64,000 bases of DNA from Haliscomenobacter hydrossis DSM 1100 (GCF_000212735.1 NC_015510.1:4775001-4839000), one strand, 5' to 3'; counted from the stretch's first letter, positions 6,905 through 15,468 are shown. Notes: generated by a model from the sequence alone, not told the origin. Made by a program: numbers and translations.

Positions 6905-7969
6905 ATGAAGTTTTATCCATTAACTGTAGCAGATATTTGTCGAGAAACCTCCGATTGTGTATCGGTCGCCCTGGACGTACCAAGGGAATTGCGGGCGCAG
7001 TTCCAGTTTGTAGCAGGCCAATACCTTACCTTCCGTACCCATCTGAAGGGGGAGGAGTTTCGCCGTTCGTATTCGATTTGTTCCAGTCCGCTGGACAAAG
7101 AGTTGCGCGTAGCCATCAAAAAAGTACCTGGGGGTAAATTTTCCACGTTTGCCAATGAACAGCTTGTGGTGGGGGACTCTATTGAGGTATTGCCGCCCAT
7201 GGGGCGTTTTGGGAATCAAATTCAAACCCCTCAAACACGGTACTATGTTGCCATTGCCGCAGGAAGTGGGATTACGCCCATCATGTCAATTGTAAAAACG
7301 GTACTCCGACAGGAACCCCAGAGCCAGGTATGCCTGATCTACGGGAATAAAAACCGCAGTTCCATCATTTTTAAAGAAGAGTTGGAAGCGCTCAAAAACC
7401 GCTATATGGGTCGCTTGAGCATACACTACATCCTGAGCCGGGAAATGGCGGATGCGGAAATTTTGCGCGGTCGGATTGATCAGGAAAAATGTCGCTTCTT
7501 TTTGCAAAAACTCATTCCTGCCCAGGCTGTGGACCACTACTTCATCTGTGGTCCGGAGGAAATGATCCACGATGTAAAAGCAGTTTTAGCTGAAGCGGAA
7601 GTCGATCCCCAAAAAATTCATTTCGAATTGTTTGGGGTGCAAAATACCCTGCGCACACAAACAGATGTTCCGGAACTGAACGGCCTGCACAGCAAAGTAG
7701 TGATCCGTTTGGATGGCGTAACGTTTGACTTGTCCGTTCCTTACAACGGGGAACGCATTTTGGATGCCGCTCTACGTGCTGGTGCTGATTTACCTTTTGC
7801 CTGCAAAGGGGGAGTGTGTTGTACCTGCCGGGCCAAGTTGGTGCAAGGCGAAGTACAGATGGATGTAAATTATGCTTTGGAGCCGGATGAAGTAGCGGCA
7901 GGGTATGTCCTGACTTGCCAATCTCACCCACGCACTGAAGAGGTAATCCTGGATTTTGATGCCAAATAA
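6905..7969 (+). CDS. paaE: Phenylacetyl-CoA epoxidase reductase subunit PaaE
   Basis: The 354-residue protein is an electron-transfer reductase with three parts: an FAD-binding barrel with the RRSYSICSSP motif (residues 53-62), an NAD(P)-binding domain with GSGITPIMSI and YFICGPEEM, and a C-terminal plant-type [2Fe-2S] ferredoxin domain with C300, C305, C308 and C338 in CKGGVCCTC...LTCQ. PaaE passes electrons from NADPH to the di-iron centre of PaaA during epoxidation of the aromatic ring of phenylacetyl-CoA. It is the first gene of the operon here, ahead of paaABCD, unlike the E. coli order paaABCDE. Length and domain order are normal for the family. Confidence 0.94.
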   Translation: MKFYPLTVADICRETSDCVSVALDVPRELRAQFQFVAGQYLTFRTHLKGEEFRRSYSICSSPLDKELRVAIKKVPGGKFSTFANEQLVVGDSIEVLPPMGRFGNQIQTPQTRYYVAIAAGSGITPIMSIVKTVLRQEPQSQVCLIYGNKNRSSIIFKEELEALKNRYMGRLSIHYILSREMADAEILRGRIDQEKCRFFLQKLIPAQAVDHYFICGPEEMIHDVKAVLAEAEVDPQKIHFELFGVQNTLRTQTDVPELNGLHSKVVIRLDGVTFDLSVPYNGERILDAALRAGADLPFACKGGVCCTCRAKLVQGEVQMDVNYALEPDEVAAGYVLTCQSHPRTEEVILDFDAK

Positions 7970-7981
7970 ACCAATGTCCCA

Positions 7982-8923
7982 ATGATGCAGACACCCGATC
8001 CTCAATTACAGTTTGACCTCAAAGTTGCCGACGAACAACGCATCGAGCCCAAAGACTGGATGCCTGAGCCCTATCGCCGTACCCTCATTCGGCAGATTTC
8101 GCAGCATGCCCATTCCGAAATTGTCGGCATGTTGCCGGAAGGCAACTGGATCACCCGTGCACCTTCCTTGCGCCGCAAGGCGGTGTTGTTGGCCAAAGTG
8201 CAGGACGAAGCGGGTCACGGGCTGTACCTGTACAGTGCGGCGGAAACCCTGGGGGCGAGTCGCGAACAAATGATTGCTGATTTGCACAGCGGCAAGGCCA
8301 AATATTCCAGCATTTTCAATTATCCGACCCTTTCCTGGGCAGACATGGGTGCCATCGGCTGGCTGGTCGACGGTGCTGCAATCATGAATCAGGTGCCCCT
8401 TTGCCGCACTTCTTACGGCCCGTATGCGCGGGCGATGGTGCGGATTTGTAAAGAAGAGAGTTTTCACCAGCGCCAGGGTTATGAAATCATGATGACCTTG
8501 GCCAACGGTTTAAAAGAACAAAAAGATATGGCTCAGGATGCGCTGAATCGTTGGTGGTGGCCTGTGCTGATGATGTTTGGCCCCAAAGACGATGAATCGC
8601 CCAATACCGCGCAGTCGATGCAGTGGAAAATCAAACGTTTTACCAATGACGAACTGCGTCAAAAATTTGTTGACGCCACTGTTCCGCAAGCCGAATACCT
8701 GGGGTTGACAATTCCTGACCCCGACTTGAAATGGAACGAAGCGCGTGGGCATTACGATTTTGGTGCCATCAATTGGGACGAATTTTGGGAAGTTGTCAAA
8801 GGCAATGGTCCCTGCAACCGGCAACGATTGGAAGCACGTCAGAAAGCACATGCAGAAGGGGAGTGGGTGAGAGAGGCGGCCCTTGTTTACGCAAAGAAAA
8901 GAGAGATGAGAGATGAAAGATGA
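7982..8923 (+). CDS. paaA: Phenylacetyl-CoA epoxidase catalytic subunit PaaA
   Basis: The 313-residue ferritin-like protein carries the two di-iron motifs of PaaA, QDEAGHG (E76, H79) and [13 protein letters not shown] (E159, H162). It also has the conserved stretches [10 protein letters not shown] and [26 protein letters not shown] (given here only in part as [12 protein letters not shown]). It is the catalytic subunit that inserts oxygen into phenylacetyl-CoA. Two in-frame ATGs (7982, 7985) are equally possible. The last residues (KKREMRDER) and the stop codon are encoded inside the left arm of the palindrome at 8904-8969, so the repeat has supplied the native C-terminus. The family is certain. 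Confidence 0.95.
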   Translation: MMQTPDPQLQFDLKVADEQRIEPKDWMPEPYRRTLIRQISQHAHSEIVGMLPEGNWITRAPSLRRKAVLLAKVQDEAGHGLYLYSAAETLGASREQMIADLHSGKAKYSSIFNYPTLSWADMGAIGWLVDGAAIMNQVPLCRTSYGPYARAMVRICKEESFHQRQGYEIMMTLANGLKEQKDMAQDALNRWWWPVLMMFGPKDDESPNTAQSMQWKIKRFTNDELRQKFVDATVPQAEYLGLTIPDPDLKWNEARGHYDFGAINWDEFWEVVKGNGPCNRQRLEARQKAHAEGEWVREAALVYAKKREMRDER

Positions 8924-8969
8924 GCGTGTTTTGTTTCATCTTTCATCTCTCATCTTTCATCTCTCATCT
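8904..8969. repeat. Composite palindrome, GATGAAAGATGAGA type, inside the paa operon
   Basis: Perfect 21-bp arms at 8904-8924 and 8949-8969 (AGATGAGAGATGAAAGATGAG and its complement) flank a 24-base loop that holds a further copy of the right-arm words. The left arm contains the last codons and TGA stop of paaA; the right arm ends 13 bases before the paaB start. It lies within a single transcript and so cannot be a full terminator; it may tune mRNA stability between subunits. Confidence 0.85.
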
Positions 8970-8982
8970 TTTAAAAAAGAAC

Positions 8983-9267
8983 ATGGATACACAATGGCCT
9001 TTATGGGAAGTTTTTATCCGCAGCAAACAAGGACTCGACCACAAGCACGTGGGTAGCCTGCATGCGGTAGATGCACAAATGGCGATGGAAAATGCCCGCG
9101 ACGTGTACACCCGCCGCAGGGAGGGGGTGAGCATTTGGGTGGTAGAAACCAAGCACATCCACGCTTCCAACCCCGATGAGCAGGAAGCTTTTTTTGACCC
9201 TGCGAATGACAAAGCCTACCGGCATCCTACGTTTTACGAAGTACCGGATTCCATCACCCACATTTAA
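8983..9267 (+). CDS. paaB: Phenylacetyl-CoA epoxidase subunit PaaB
   Basis: The frame is open from 8920, but the first 21 codons come from the palindrome; the ATG at 8983 gives MDTQWPLWEVFIRSKQG, the usual PaaB N-terminus, and a 94-residue protein close to the 95 of E. coli PaaB. Conserved features are WEVFIRSKQGLDHKHVGSL, VYTRRREGVSIWVV and the C-terminal KAYRHPTFYEVPD. PaaB bridges PaaAC heterodimers in the epoxidase complex and is not itself catalytic. It sits between paaA and paaC with a 9-base gap to paaC. Confidence 0.94.
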   Translation: MDTQWPLWEVFIRSKQGLDHKHVGSLHAVDAQMAMENARDVYTRRREGVSIWVVETKHIHASNPDEQEAFFDPANDKAYRHPTFYEVPDSITHI

Positions 9268-9276
9268 GCCGAACGC

Positions 9277-10059
9277 ATGTTTGACACCAAGACGTACTCA
9301 AGCGAGGTAAATCAGGCATTGTGCGATTACCTGTTGCGGCTAGCTGATTCCAGCCTGATCCTGGGCCACCGTTTGTCGGAATGGTGTGGTCATGGCCCAA
9401 TTTTGGAACAAGACATCGCGATGTCGAACCTGGCGCTGGATTTAATTGGACAGGCCCGCAACTGGTACCAACTGGCTGCCCAACAAGCTGGCCTGGGTCA
9501 AACTGAAGATGATTTGGCGTACCTGCGCGATGCACCTCAATACCGCAACGTCCTTTTGGTTGAGCAGCCCAATGGCGACTTTGGCCAAACTGTCGTGCGG
9601 CAATTTTTATTTGATGCCTACCATTATTATCTGTTGCAAGAATTGGGGCAATCTGCCGATGAAAACATTGCAGCCATTGCCCAAAAATCTTTAAAAGAAG
9701 TTACTTATCACTTGAAGTGGTCTTCGGAATGGGTGATCCGTTTGGGTGATGGTACGGAGGAAAGCCAGCGCCGGGTACAAACAGCCTTGAACAACCTGTG
9801 GGAATTCACCGGCGAACTTACTAAACCAGATCAGACTGATGAGATTTTACACGCGGCTGGGTTAGTTCCTGATTTGAGAAAAATTCAAGCAGATTGGCAA
9901 AACCGGGTGCAAAGTGTATTAAACGAAGCTACCCTCCAAATCCCTACCCGAGCCTGGATGCAAAAAGGAGGCAAAGAAGGTATTCACACCGAACACCTGG
10001 GCTATATATTGACTGAAATGCAATTTTTACAAAGAGCTTATCCCCATTGCGAATGGTGA
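9277..10059 (+). CDS. paaC: Phenylacetyl-CoA epoxidase structural subunit PaaC
   Basis: The 260-residue helical protein has the PaaC hallmarks LGHRLSEWCGHGPILEQDIA, the IGQARNWYQLAA helix, HLKWSSEWVIRLGDGTEES and the C-terminal HTEHLGYILTEMQFLQRAYP. PaaC has the same ferritin-like fold as PaaA but lacks a working di-iron centre; it forms the stabilising heterodimer with PaaA. It overlaps the start of paaD by several bases (ATG at 10053, stop TGA at 10057-10059), so translation is coupled. Confidence 0.94.
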   Translation: MFDTKTYSSEVNQALCDYLLRLADSSLILGHRLSEWCGHGPILEQDIAMSNLALDLIGQARNWYQLAAQQAGLGQTEDDLAYLRDAPQYRNVLLVEQPNGDFGQTVVRQFLFDAYHYYLLQELGQSADENIAAIAQKSLKEVTYHLKWSSEWVIRLGDGTEESQRRVQTALNNLWEFTGELTKPDQTDEILHAAGLVPDLRKIQADWQNRVQSVLNEATLQIPTRAWMQKGGKEGIHTEHLGYILTEMQFLQRAYPHCEW

Positions 10060-10535
10060 TCGATATCTGGCAATTATTGGAAAATGTACACGATCCGGAG
10101 ATCCCGGTACTCAGCGTCGTTGACTTGGGGGTCATCCGCAGCATTATCCAAACGGATGGTGGTGTTGAAGTAAAAATCACCCCAACCTACTCGGGCTGCC
10201 CGGCGATGAACACCATTGCCCAGGATATTCGCCAGTGTTTGGAAAATGCCGGATTTGCTCCAGTCAAAGTAAGTATGGTACTCAGCCCGGCCTGGACGAC
10301 CGACTGGCTGTCTGAGCAAGGCAAACAAAAATTGCTGGAATACGGAATTGCCCCTCCGATTGAGCCATTGGCCAGTTCAAAAGCCTTGTTCGGTGCCGAA
10401 CCACGGGTTTCTTGCCCCCAATGCCAATCCACCCATACCACGATGTTGAGTCTTTTCGGGTCTACGGCTTGCAAAGCCTTGTACCGCTGCGAAGACTGCC
10501 TCGAACCTTTTGATTATTTCAAATGCTTGCGCTAA
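10053..10535 (+). CDS. paaD: PaaD, iron-sulfur/maturation protein of phenylacetyl-CoA epoxidase
   Basis: The ATG at 10053 gives MVIDIWQLLENVHDPEIPVLSV, the normal start of PaaD; a TTG six bases earlier is less likely. The first 100 residues form a MIP18/DUF59-type domain (HDPEIPVLSVVDLGVIRSI, PTYSGCPAMNTI). The end is a zinc-ribbon-like region with CPQC, CKALYRCEDC and a final C. PaaD is needed for a functional epoxidase, probably for assembly of the metal centre. 160 residues is typical. It overlaps paaC and is eight bases ahead of the dehydrogenase gene. Confidence 0.93.
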   Translation: MVIDIWQLLENVHDPEIPVLSVVDLGVIRSIIQTDGGVEVKITPTYSGCPAMNTIAQDIRQCLENAGFAPVKVSMVLSPAWTTDWLSEQGKQKLLEYGIAPPIEPLASSKALFGAEPRVSCPQCQSTHTTMLSLFGSTACKALYRCEDCLEPFDYFKCLR

Positions 10536-10543
10536 ACGAACGA

Positions 10544-11677
10544 ATGAAAATAGGAATAGTTGGAACCGGAACCATGGGCACAGGTATTGCCCAGGTGGCT
10601 GCTCGTGCCGGGCATCAGGTTTTTTTATACGATGCCAGGCCTGAGGTAGGTCAAAAGGCCTTGGCCCACATTGCCCAGGCACTGCAAAAAGAAATCGAGA
10701 AAGGACGGATGATTGCCACAGAAGCCGATGCCCTGATGCAACGCATCGCCTGGATTGACGCCCTGGAAAAAATGCGCCCTTGTAACTGGGTGATCGAAGC
10801 CATTGTGGAGGATCTTGTCGCAAAAAAAGCAGTGTTTACTGCCCTGGAGGAAATCGTTTCCACGGATTGTATTTTGGCTACCAATACTTCTTCTTTGTCC
10901 GTAAGTGCCATTGCGGCCAGTTGCCGCAGACCTGAACGGGTGTTGGGCATCCATTTTTTCAACCCCGTGCCAGTAATGCAATTGGTGGAACTCATCCCGG
11001 CGGTACAGACTGCTGCGGATTTGATTGATCCAATAAAAGAGGAATTGCTGCGCTGGAACAAAATTCCGGTGATTGCCAAGGACACTCCAGGTTTTATCGT
11101 CAACCGCATTGCCCGGCCTTATTACACCGAGGCACTCCGCATGCTGGATGAGGGCATTGCCGATTGTGCCACGATCGATTTGGCCATGACCAGTTTGGGG
11201 GGATTTCGCATGGGGCCTTTTTTGCTGATGGACTTTATCGGCCACGATGTGAATTTTCGGGTGACGGAGGGTTTGTACCAAAGTTGTTACCAGGAGCCAC
11301 GGTATCGGCCTTCTTTTTCCCAAAAACGCCTGTTTGAAGCGGGGTATTGGGGCAAAAAAACCGGACGGGGTTTTTATGATTACAGCAAAAACTTACCTGT
11401 TGCCAGCGCAGATCAAACCCTGTTGCAGCAAATTTTTAAACGCATCCTGTTGATGTTGATCAACGAAGCGGCGGATGCTCAGTATTGGAAAATCGCCTCC
11501 CCTGAGGACCTTGATTTGGCCATGACCAAGGGCATGAATTTTCCCAAAGGGCTATTGCAATGGGCGGATGAATGGGGAATTGAGGCTTGTGTGCGGGGTT
11601 TGGATGAATTATATAGTCATTATCACGAGGAGCGGTATCGCTGTAGTATGGGGCTGCGAAAGAAGGTAAGGAATTGA
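10544..11677 (+). CDS. paaH: 3-hydroxyacyl-CoA dehydrogenase of the phenylacetate pathway
   Basis: The ATG at 10544 gives MKIGIVGTGTMGTGIAQVAA, the start of the NAD-binding Rossmann fold, and a protein of 377 residues; the frame also extends seven codons upstream. Catalytic and conserved parts are ATNTSSLSVSAIA, the histidine and asparagine in GIHFFNPVPVMQLVE, and KDTPGFIVNRIARPYY. Two C-terminal 3HCDH helical units follow, the second shortened, so it is longer than Hbd (about 282) and shorter than PaaH of E. coli (475). In the pathway it oxidises 3-hydroxyadipyl-CoA to 3-oxoadipyl-CoA. It closes the operon; the ligase, isomerase, hydratase and thiolase must lie elsewhere. Confidence 0.9.
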   Translation: MKIGIVGTGTMGTGIAQVAARAGHQVFLYDARPEVGQKALAHIAQALQKEIEKGRMIATEADALMQRIAWIDALEKMRPCNWVIEAIVEDLVAKKAVFTALEEIVSTDCILATNTSSLSVSAIAASCRRPERVLGIHFFNPVPVMQLVELIPAVQTAADLIDPIKEELLRWNKIPVIAKDTPGFIVNRIARPYYTEALRMLDEGIADCATIDLAMTSLGGFRMGPFLLMDFIGHDVNFRVTEGLYQSCYQEPRYRPSFSQKRLFEAGYWGKKTGRGFYDYSKNLPVASADQTLLQQIFKRILLMLINEAADAQYWKIASPEDLDLAMTKGMNFPKGLLQWADEWGIEACVRGLDELYSHYHEERYRCSMGLRKKVRN

Positions 11678-11708
11678 AATTTTGAGCTAAAGATTGTGCA
11701 TGCTTGAA

Positions 11709-11737
11709 CCTTCCGAAAGTCTGAAACTTTCGGAAGG
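11709..11737 (+). terminator. Hairpin after the paa operon
   Basis: A perfect 12-bp stem, CCTTCCGAAAGT (11709-11720) / ACTTTCGGAAGG (11726-11737), has a 5-base loop about 30 bases past the paaH stop. There is no long T run, so it may act as a terminator or as a 3' stabilising hairpin. Confidence 0.55.
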
Positions 11738-11868
11738 GAGCTTCTAACTTAGAGGATGTACTGTTTTTTTACCAAAAAATCAGGAAAATTTTATAAAAGT
11801 GCAAGATTTAAAACTGCCTTTTCAAAAGGTTCATCCTTTTGAAAAGTTCTTTAGCGCACTATCCTCAA

Positions 11869-12162
11869 TCATACCTCGGCCACTTCCTCCATACTCCAGG
11901 CCTCCGGTTTTCCAGCAAACAACACTTTTGTTTTGCTCCAGGTGCGCTGAAACAACTCCGATTGTCGGTAAGCTTCCAAGGCTTCCTGCCCTTCCCAAAT
12001 GCTAAAAGTAAACATCACCTCGGGCTGGCCTTCCAGGTGCAACAGTTCCAGATGACGGCACCCTGGGAATTGACGAATAAGATTTTTACTTGCTTCAAAA
12101 ATGGCCAAGAAGTCCTCGATGTGGTCTTTTTGGAAAGTCATTTTTACCATACGTTTGAGCAT
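11869..12162 (-). CDS. ABM-family (antibiotic biosynthesis monooxygenase-like) protein
   Basis: The 97-residue protein has the dimeric alpha/beta-barrel pattern of the ABM family: the strand MVKMTFQ, helix DHIEDFLAIFEASKNLIRQ, the hallmark FPGCRHLELLH, then VMFTFSIWEGQEALEAYRQS and a final strand. Members are small dimeric proteins that often oxidise quinol-like compounds or bind haem, but most are uncharacterised. It starts four bases after the stop of the SAM hydrolase on the same strand, so the two form an operon. A start at M5 (12150) is also possible. Confidence 0.85.
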   Translation of the reverse strand: MLKRMVKMTFQKDHIEDFLAIFEASKNLIRQFPGCRHLELLHLEGQPEVMFTFSIWEGQEALEAYRQSELFQRTWSKTKVLFAGKPEAWSMEEVAEV

Positions 12163-12166
12163 ACGC

Positions 12167-12937
12167 TTATCCTTTAAAGTCGATTTGAATGGTATCTTCC
12201 AGTTTCAGGCCAAGCATGCTGCTGGCTTTACCCATGTTGATGGCGAGTTCAAGGTAATCCGCAGAATTGATGAGGCAGAGGGTTTCGCCTACAGCAACGT
12301 CGTAATAGTTGCGGTTGAGCTTGAGAATCGGATCGTTGCGTTTGAAATACAATTCGAAGGCCCGATTTTGGCCGACCCGTTCAAACAATTCCCGACTGAT
12401 GTTGCTGATGACATTTTCATACTGGTCAATATAAATCACCGCTCCACGGATGCGATTGGGGCTAATCACGGGCTGAAAAGTAATGCGCTGCACCATGTCC
12501 GTAATGGGTTCCGCAAATTGATCAAAACTTTGCCCTTGAGTAAGGTGCCAAACGGATTGGGCAAATACATCCTTGATCGGAAACGAACTTTCAGCAGGTA
12601 CGGGAAGCGAAAAAACAGGTTCCTCTATTTGATCAAAAAGCAGCGCCAATAAACCATTATCGGGGGTGATGAAAAAATGCCCGGCGTGGGTTAAGCCTAA
12701 AAAACGTTGTTCAGCACTGGCCAGGTCATTCACCCCAATCAAATGAATGGTGCCTTCCGGAAAGTTTTTCCAGGTGTTGCGCAAAATAAATGCAGCCTGA
12801 ACAATGTCATAATTGTTGATGTGGTGCGAAACATCTACGATCTGCAAATCGGGCTTAGCGCACAGCAGCGCCCCTTTGACCAATGCGGCATAGTAGTCTT
12901 GTAATCCAAAGTCTGTCGTCAAAGTCACGATGGCCAT
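12167..12937 (-). CDS. SAM hydrolase / SAM hydroxide adenosyltransferase family (DUF62)
   Basis: The 256-residue protein starts with the diagnostic MAIVTLTTDFGLQDYYAALV and contains IVDVSHHINNYDIVQAAFIL, HLIGVND, the TPDNGLLALLF segment and, in the C-terminal barrel, GAVIYIDQYENVISNIS. This is the fold of the fluorinase/chlorinase group. Most bacterial members are thought to hydrolyse S-adenosylmethionine to adenosine and methionine using a conserved Asp-Arg-His set rather than to halogenate. No long insertion typical of fluorinase is seen. It lies directly upstream of the ABM gene and is divergent from phoH. Confidence 0.9.
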   Translation of the reverse strand: MAIVTLTTDFGLQDYYAALVKGALLCAKPDLQIVDVSHHINNYDIVQAAFILRNTWKNFPEGTIHLIGVNDLASAEQRFLGLTHAGHFFITPDNGLLALLFDQIEEPVFSLPVPAESSFPIKDVFAQSVWHLTQGQSFDQFAEPITDMVQRITFQPVISPNRIRGAVIYIDQYENVISNISRELFERVGQNRAFELYFKRNDPILKLNRNYYDVAVGETLCLINSADYLELAINMGKASSMLGLKLEDTIQIDFKG

Positions 12938-13111
12938 TCCAATAAGTTTTCCATTTTTTAGATTTTATCCGCACACGAGTTGCTTTGAACGGCACTAAAA
13001 TCTTAATTTTACCCAAGATTTGGGCAAGGGATGGAACAAAATTATCGTTTCAAACCTTTGCTTGTATATAATATCAAGTGCAAACCTTTTTTTGCTCATA
13101 ATTAAAACGAC

Positions 13112-13118
13112 GGAGGGA
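13112..13118 (+). promoter_or_regulatory. Shine-Dalgarno-like site deciding the TTG start of phoH
   Basis: GGAGGGA lies about four to five bases ahead of TTG 13122. Strong Shine-Dalgarno sites are uncommon in Bacteroidota, so its exact placement ahead of the conserved N-terminus supports the non-ATG start. Confidence 0.5.
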
Positions 13119-13121
13119 CTA

Positions 13122-14138
13122 TTGAGCGAAATCATTTTAACCATTGACGGCGTTGATCCCCTGGAACTATTTGGGGAGAACAACGTAAAATTAAACCTCT
13201 TACGCAAGGCTTATCCAGAAATCACCATTACCTCAAGGGGTACTAACCTGAAGCTGGCCGGCGAAAAGAAGTACACGCAAGAAGCCAAGGCCAAATTTGA
13301 AATGATGGTCAAGTTGCTCAAAGAGCAGCATGCCCTCTCGGTTCAAACGGTTGAAGATTTACTCATGGGCGAAAATCTGTGGGAAACCAGGCTTCCCGAA
13401 TCCGACAACAACCGTACCATCCTGCACACCCGTGATGGTAAACCCATCAGGGCCAAAACCAAAAACCAAAGGCGCCTCGTTGAAGCAACCGAAACCAACG
13501 ACATCGTTTTTGCAGTGGGTCCAGCTGGAACAGGTAAAACTTATACAGCAGTGGCATTGGCGGTACGGGCGCTTAAAAACCGAAAGGTCAAAAAAATTAT
13601 CCTTACGCGCCCAGCTGTAGAGGCGGGAGAGAGTCTTGGCTTTTTACCAGGCGATCTTAAGGAAAAAATTGACCCTTATCTGCGGCCGCTTTATGATGCA
13701 TTGGACGACATGATTGCGCCCGACAAGCTGGCACAATTTATGGCCAACCGCATCATCGAGATTGCACCATTGGCCTTTATGCGGGGACGTACGCTGGACA
13801 ATGCTTTCATCATTTTGGATGAAGCGCAGAACTGTTCTACGCTACAGATCAAAATGTTTTTGACCCGCTTAGGCCCCACCGCCCAATGTGTCATTACCGG
13901 CGACTTGTCGCAAATCGATTTGCCCTACAACCAAAAATCTGGTCTGTATCGGGCCATGCAAATCCTGCGCCACGTAGATGGCATTGCTGAGGTTGAACTC
14001 AATGTCGACGACGTAGTCCGCCACCGCCTGGTCAAAGAGATCATCAACGCTTACGAAAAATCGGACAAGGCGCTGCGGGAAAAAGCTGAAAAGGCCGAAA
14101 AATCGGCTCGAAAGACTCGCGGCGAAGAAGAAGAATAG
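13122..14138 (+). CDS. PhoH-family ATPase
   Basis: The frame is open from 13020, but the family N-terminus (LSEIILTIDGVDPLELFG) begins at a TTG at 13122, with GGAGGGA at 13112-13118 about five bases upstream. No ATG lies in the right place, so TTG is chosen; this gives 338 residues. An N-terminal KH-like region is followed by the P-loop domain with Walker A GPAGTGKT (about residue 133) and Walker B FIILDEAQN (about residue 230), plus RPAVEAGESLGFLPGD. The tail is lysine- and glutamate-rich. PhoH proteins are RNA-associated ATPases linked to RNA processing and phosphate stress. The TAG stop sits directly before a palindrome. Confidence 0.92.
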   Translation: MSEIILTIDGVDPLELFGENNVKLNLLRKAYPEITITSRGTNLKLAGEKKYTQEAKAKFEMMVKLLKEQHALSVQTVEDLLMGENLWETRLPESDNNRTILHTRDGKPIRAKTKNQRRLVEATETNDIVFAVGPAGTGKTYTAVALAVRALKNRKVKKIILTRPAVEAGESLGFLPGDLKEKIDPYLRPLYDALDDMIAPDKLAQFMANRIIEIAPLAFMRGRTLDNAFIILDEAQNCSTLQIKMFLTRLGPTAQCVITGDLSQIDLPYNQKSGLYRAMQILRHVDGIAEVELNVDDVVRHRLVKEIINAYEKSDKALREKAEKAEKSARKTRGEEEE

Positions 14139-14147
14139 GTTTGAGAG

Positions 14148-14204
14148 TTCGGGGGTTCCAAACGGCACCTCGACTCCGCTCGGCGACCGTTTGGAACCCC
14201 CGAA
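14148..14204. repeat. Composite palindrome, GTTCGGGGG type, between phoH and aroA
   Basis: Perfect 18-bp arms, 14148-14165 (TTCGGGGGTTCCAAACGG) and 14187-14204, enclose a loop with the core CTCGACTCCGCTCGGCGA. It starts about ten bases after the phoH TAG stop. The loop core is nearly the complement of GCTGAGCGGAGTCGAAG found in the loop of the palindrome at 31521-31624, although the arms there are unrelated. Confidence 0.85.
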
Positions 14205-14229
14205 ACTACGAACCCTACAACCCTCTATC

Positions 14230-15468
14230 ATGTATTCTATACGAAAAACCAACGCTACTTTAAGCGGCGAAATCACCCTCGCCGGTTCCAAAAGCATCAG
14301 CAACCGTACCTTGATCATCCGTGCTTTGTGTGGTGAATCTTTTCCCATCACACATTTGGCCAATGCCAAAGATACCGACCTGCTGCAAGGTCTGTTGTCC
14401 AGCAATGCCATTGTCCGTGATGCCGGGGCGGCAGGAACCACCTTTCGGTTTATGACGGCTTACTTATCTACCCAGGAAGGCATCCAGGTCTTGACTGGCA
14501 CGGAACGGATGAAACAACGTCCAATTGGGGTTCTGGTAGATGCGCTGCGTAGTTTGGGCGCCAACATTGAATACCTGGAGGAAGAAGGGTATCCACCCCT
14601 ACAAATTGGTCCACCCAATGCCTTTGGCCGCAACAATAAAGTGCAAATTTCGGCCAATACCAGCAGCCAATACATTTCGGCGCTGCTCATGATTGCCCCA
14701 ACTTTGCCCAATGGATTGGTATTGGAACTGCTGGGCAAAATTGTTTCCCGACCCTATATCGAAATGACCTTGGCGCAAATGGCCTATTTCGGGGTAAAAC
14801 ACGAGTGGAAAGGCCAATTTATACGGATAGAGCCTCAAGATTATCAAGCTCGCCCATTCGTGGTGGAGGCAGATTGGTCGGCTGCATCTTATTATTATGC
14901 TATGGCCGCTTTTGCCACTGAAGTTGATCTGCAATTGAATGGCTTGTTTGAAGATAGCTTACAGGGCGATGCGGTATTGACCGAAATCATGACCCATTTA
15001 GGTGTAAAAACGACTTTTAATACCCAGGGGGTACACCTGAGCAAGACGGGGTTATCATTGCCTGCGGTTTTTGAATACGACTTTTTGCGTTGCCCCGATT
15101 TGGCGCAAACCATCGCTGTAGTTTGTGCAGGCCTCGGCGTAACGGGTCGATTTACTGGATTAGAAACCCTGCGCATCAAAGAGACCGACCGCATTGCTGC
15201 TTTGGATCAGGAATTGGCCAAAGTCGGCGTGAAGGTGATTGAAGAAAAATTAAGTGCAGATGGTAAAGCCTTCTTTCGCATTGAAGGCAAAGCGGTAGTA
15301 CCAGCCAAAGCACCAGAATTCGCCACCTATGAAGACCACCGTATGGCGATGGCTTTTGCGCCATTGGCGTTTTTTGGGGAAATCAAGATCCACGAACCCG
15401 AGGTGGTGGTAAAATCGTATCCGGATTTTTGGCGGGATTTGCGAACGGTAGGGTTTGAAATCGCGTAG
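14230..15468 (+). CDS. aroA: 3-phosphoshikimate 1-carboxyvinyltransferase (EPSP synthase)
   Basis: The ATG at 14230 gives MYSIRKTNATLSGEITLAGS and a 412-residue protein; the frame also extends 13 codons upstream into the palindrome, which is not coding. Family motifs are AGSKSISNRTLIIRAL (phosphoenolpyruvate and shikimate binding), DAGAAGTTFRFMTA (normally G-N-A-G-T), KETDRIAAL and EDHRMAMAFAPLA. The enzyme joins shikimate-3-phosphate and phosphoenolpyruvate in aromatic amino-acid synthesis, in the cytoplasm. No other shikimate gene is near. The TAG stop is formed by the first bases of the palindrome at 15464-15578. Confidence 0.95.
   Translation: MYSIRKTNATLSGEITLAGSKSISNRTLIIRALCGESFPITHLANAKDTDLLQGLLSSNAIVRDAGAAGTTFRFMTAYLSTQEGIQVLTGTERMKQRPIGVLVDALRSLGANIEYLEEEGYPPLQIGPPNAFGRNNKVQISANTSSQYISALLMIAPTLPNGLVLELLGKIVSRPYIEMTLAQMAYFGVKHEWKGQFIRIEPQDYQARPFVVEADWSAASYYYAMAAFATEVDLQLNGLFEDSLQGDAVLTEIMTHLGVKTTFNTQGVHLSKTGLSLPAVFEYDFLRCPDLAQTIAVVCAGLGVTGRFTGLETLRIKETDRIAALDQELAKVGVKVIEEKLSADGKAFFRIEGKAVVPAKAPEFATYEDHRMAMAFAPLAFFGEIKIHEPEVVVKSYPDFWRDLRTVGFEIA

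Noticed and set aside
12101-12652. Plus-strand frame of 183 codons
   Set aside because: It is opposite the SAM hydrolase, which has a clear family sequence.
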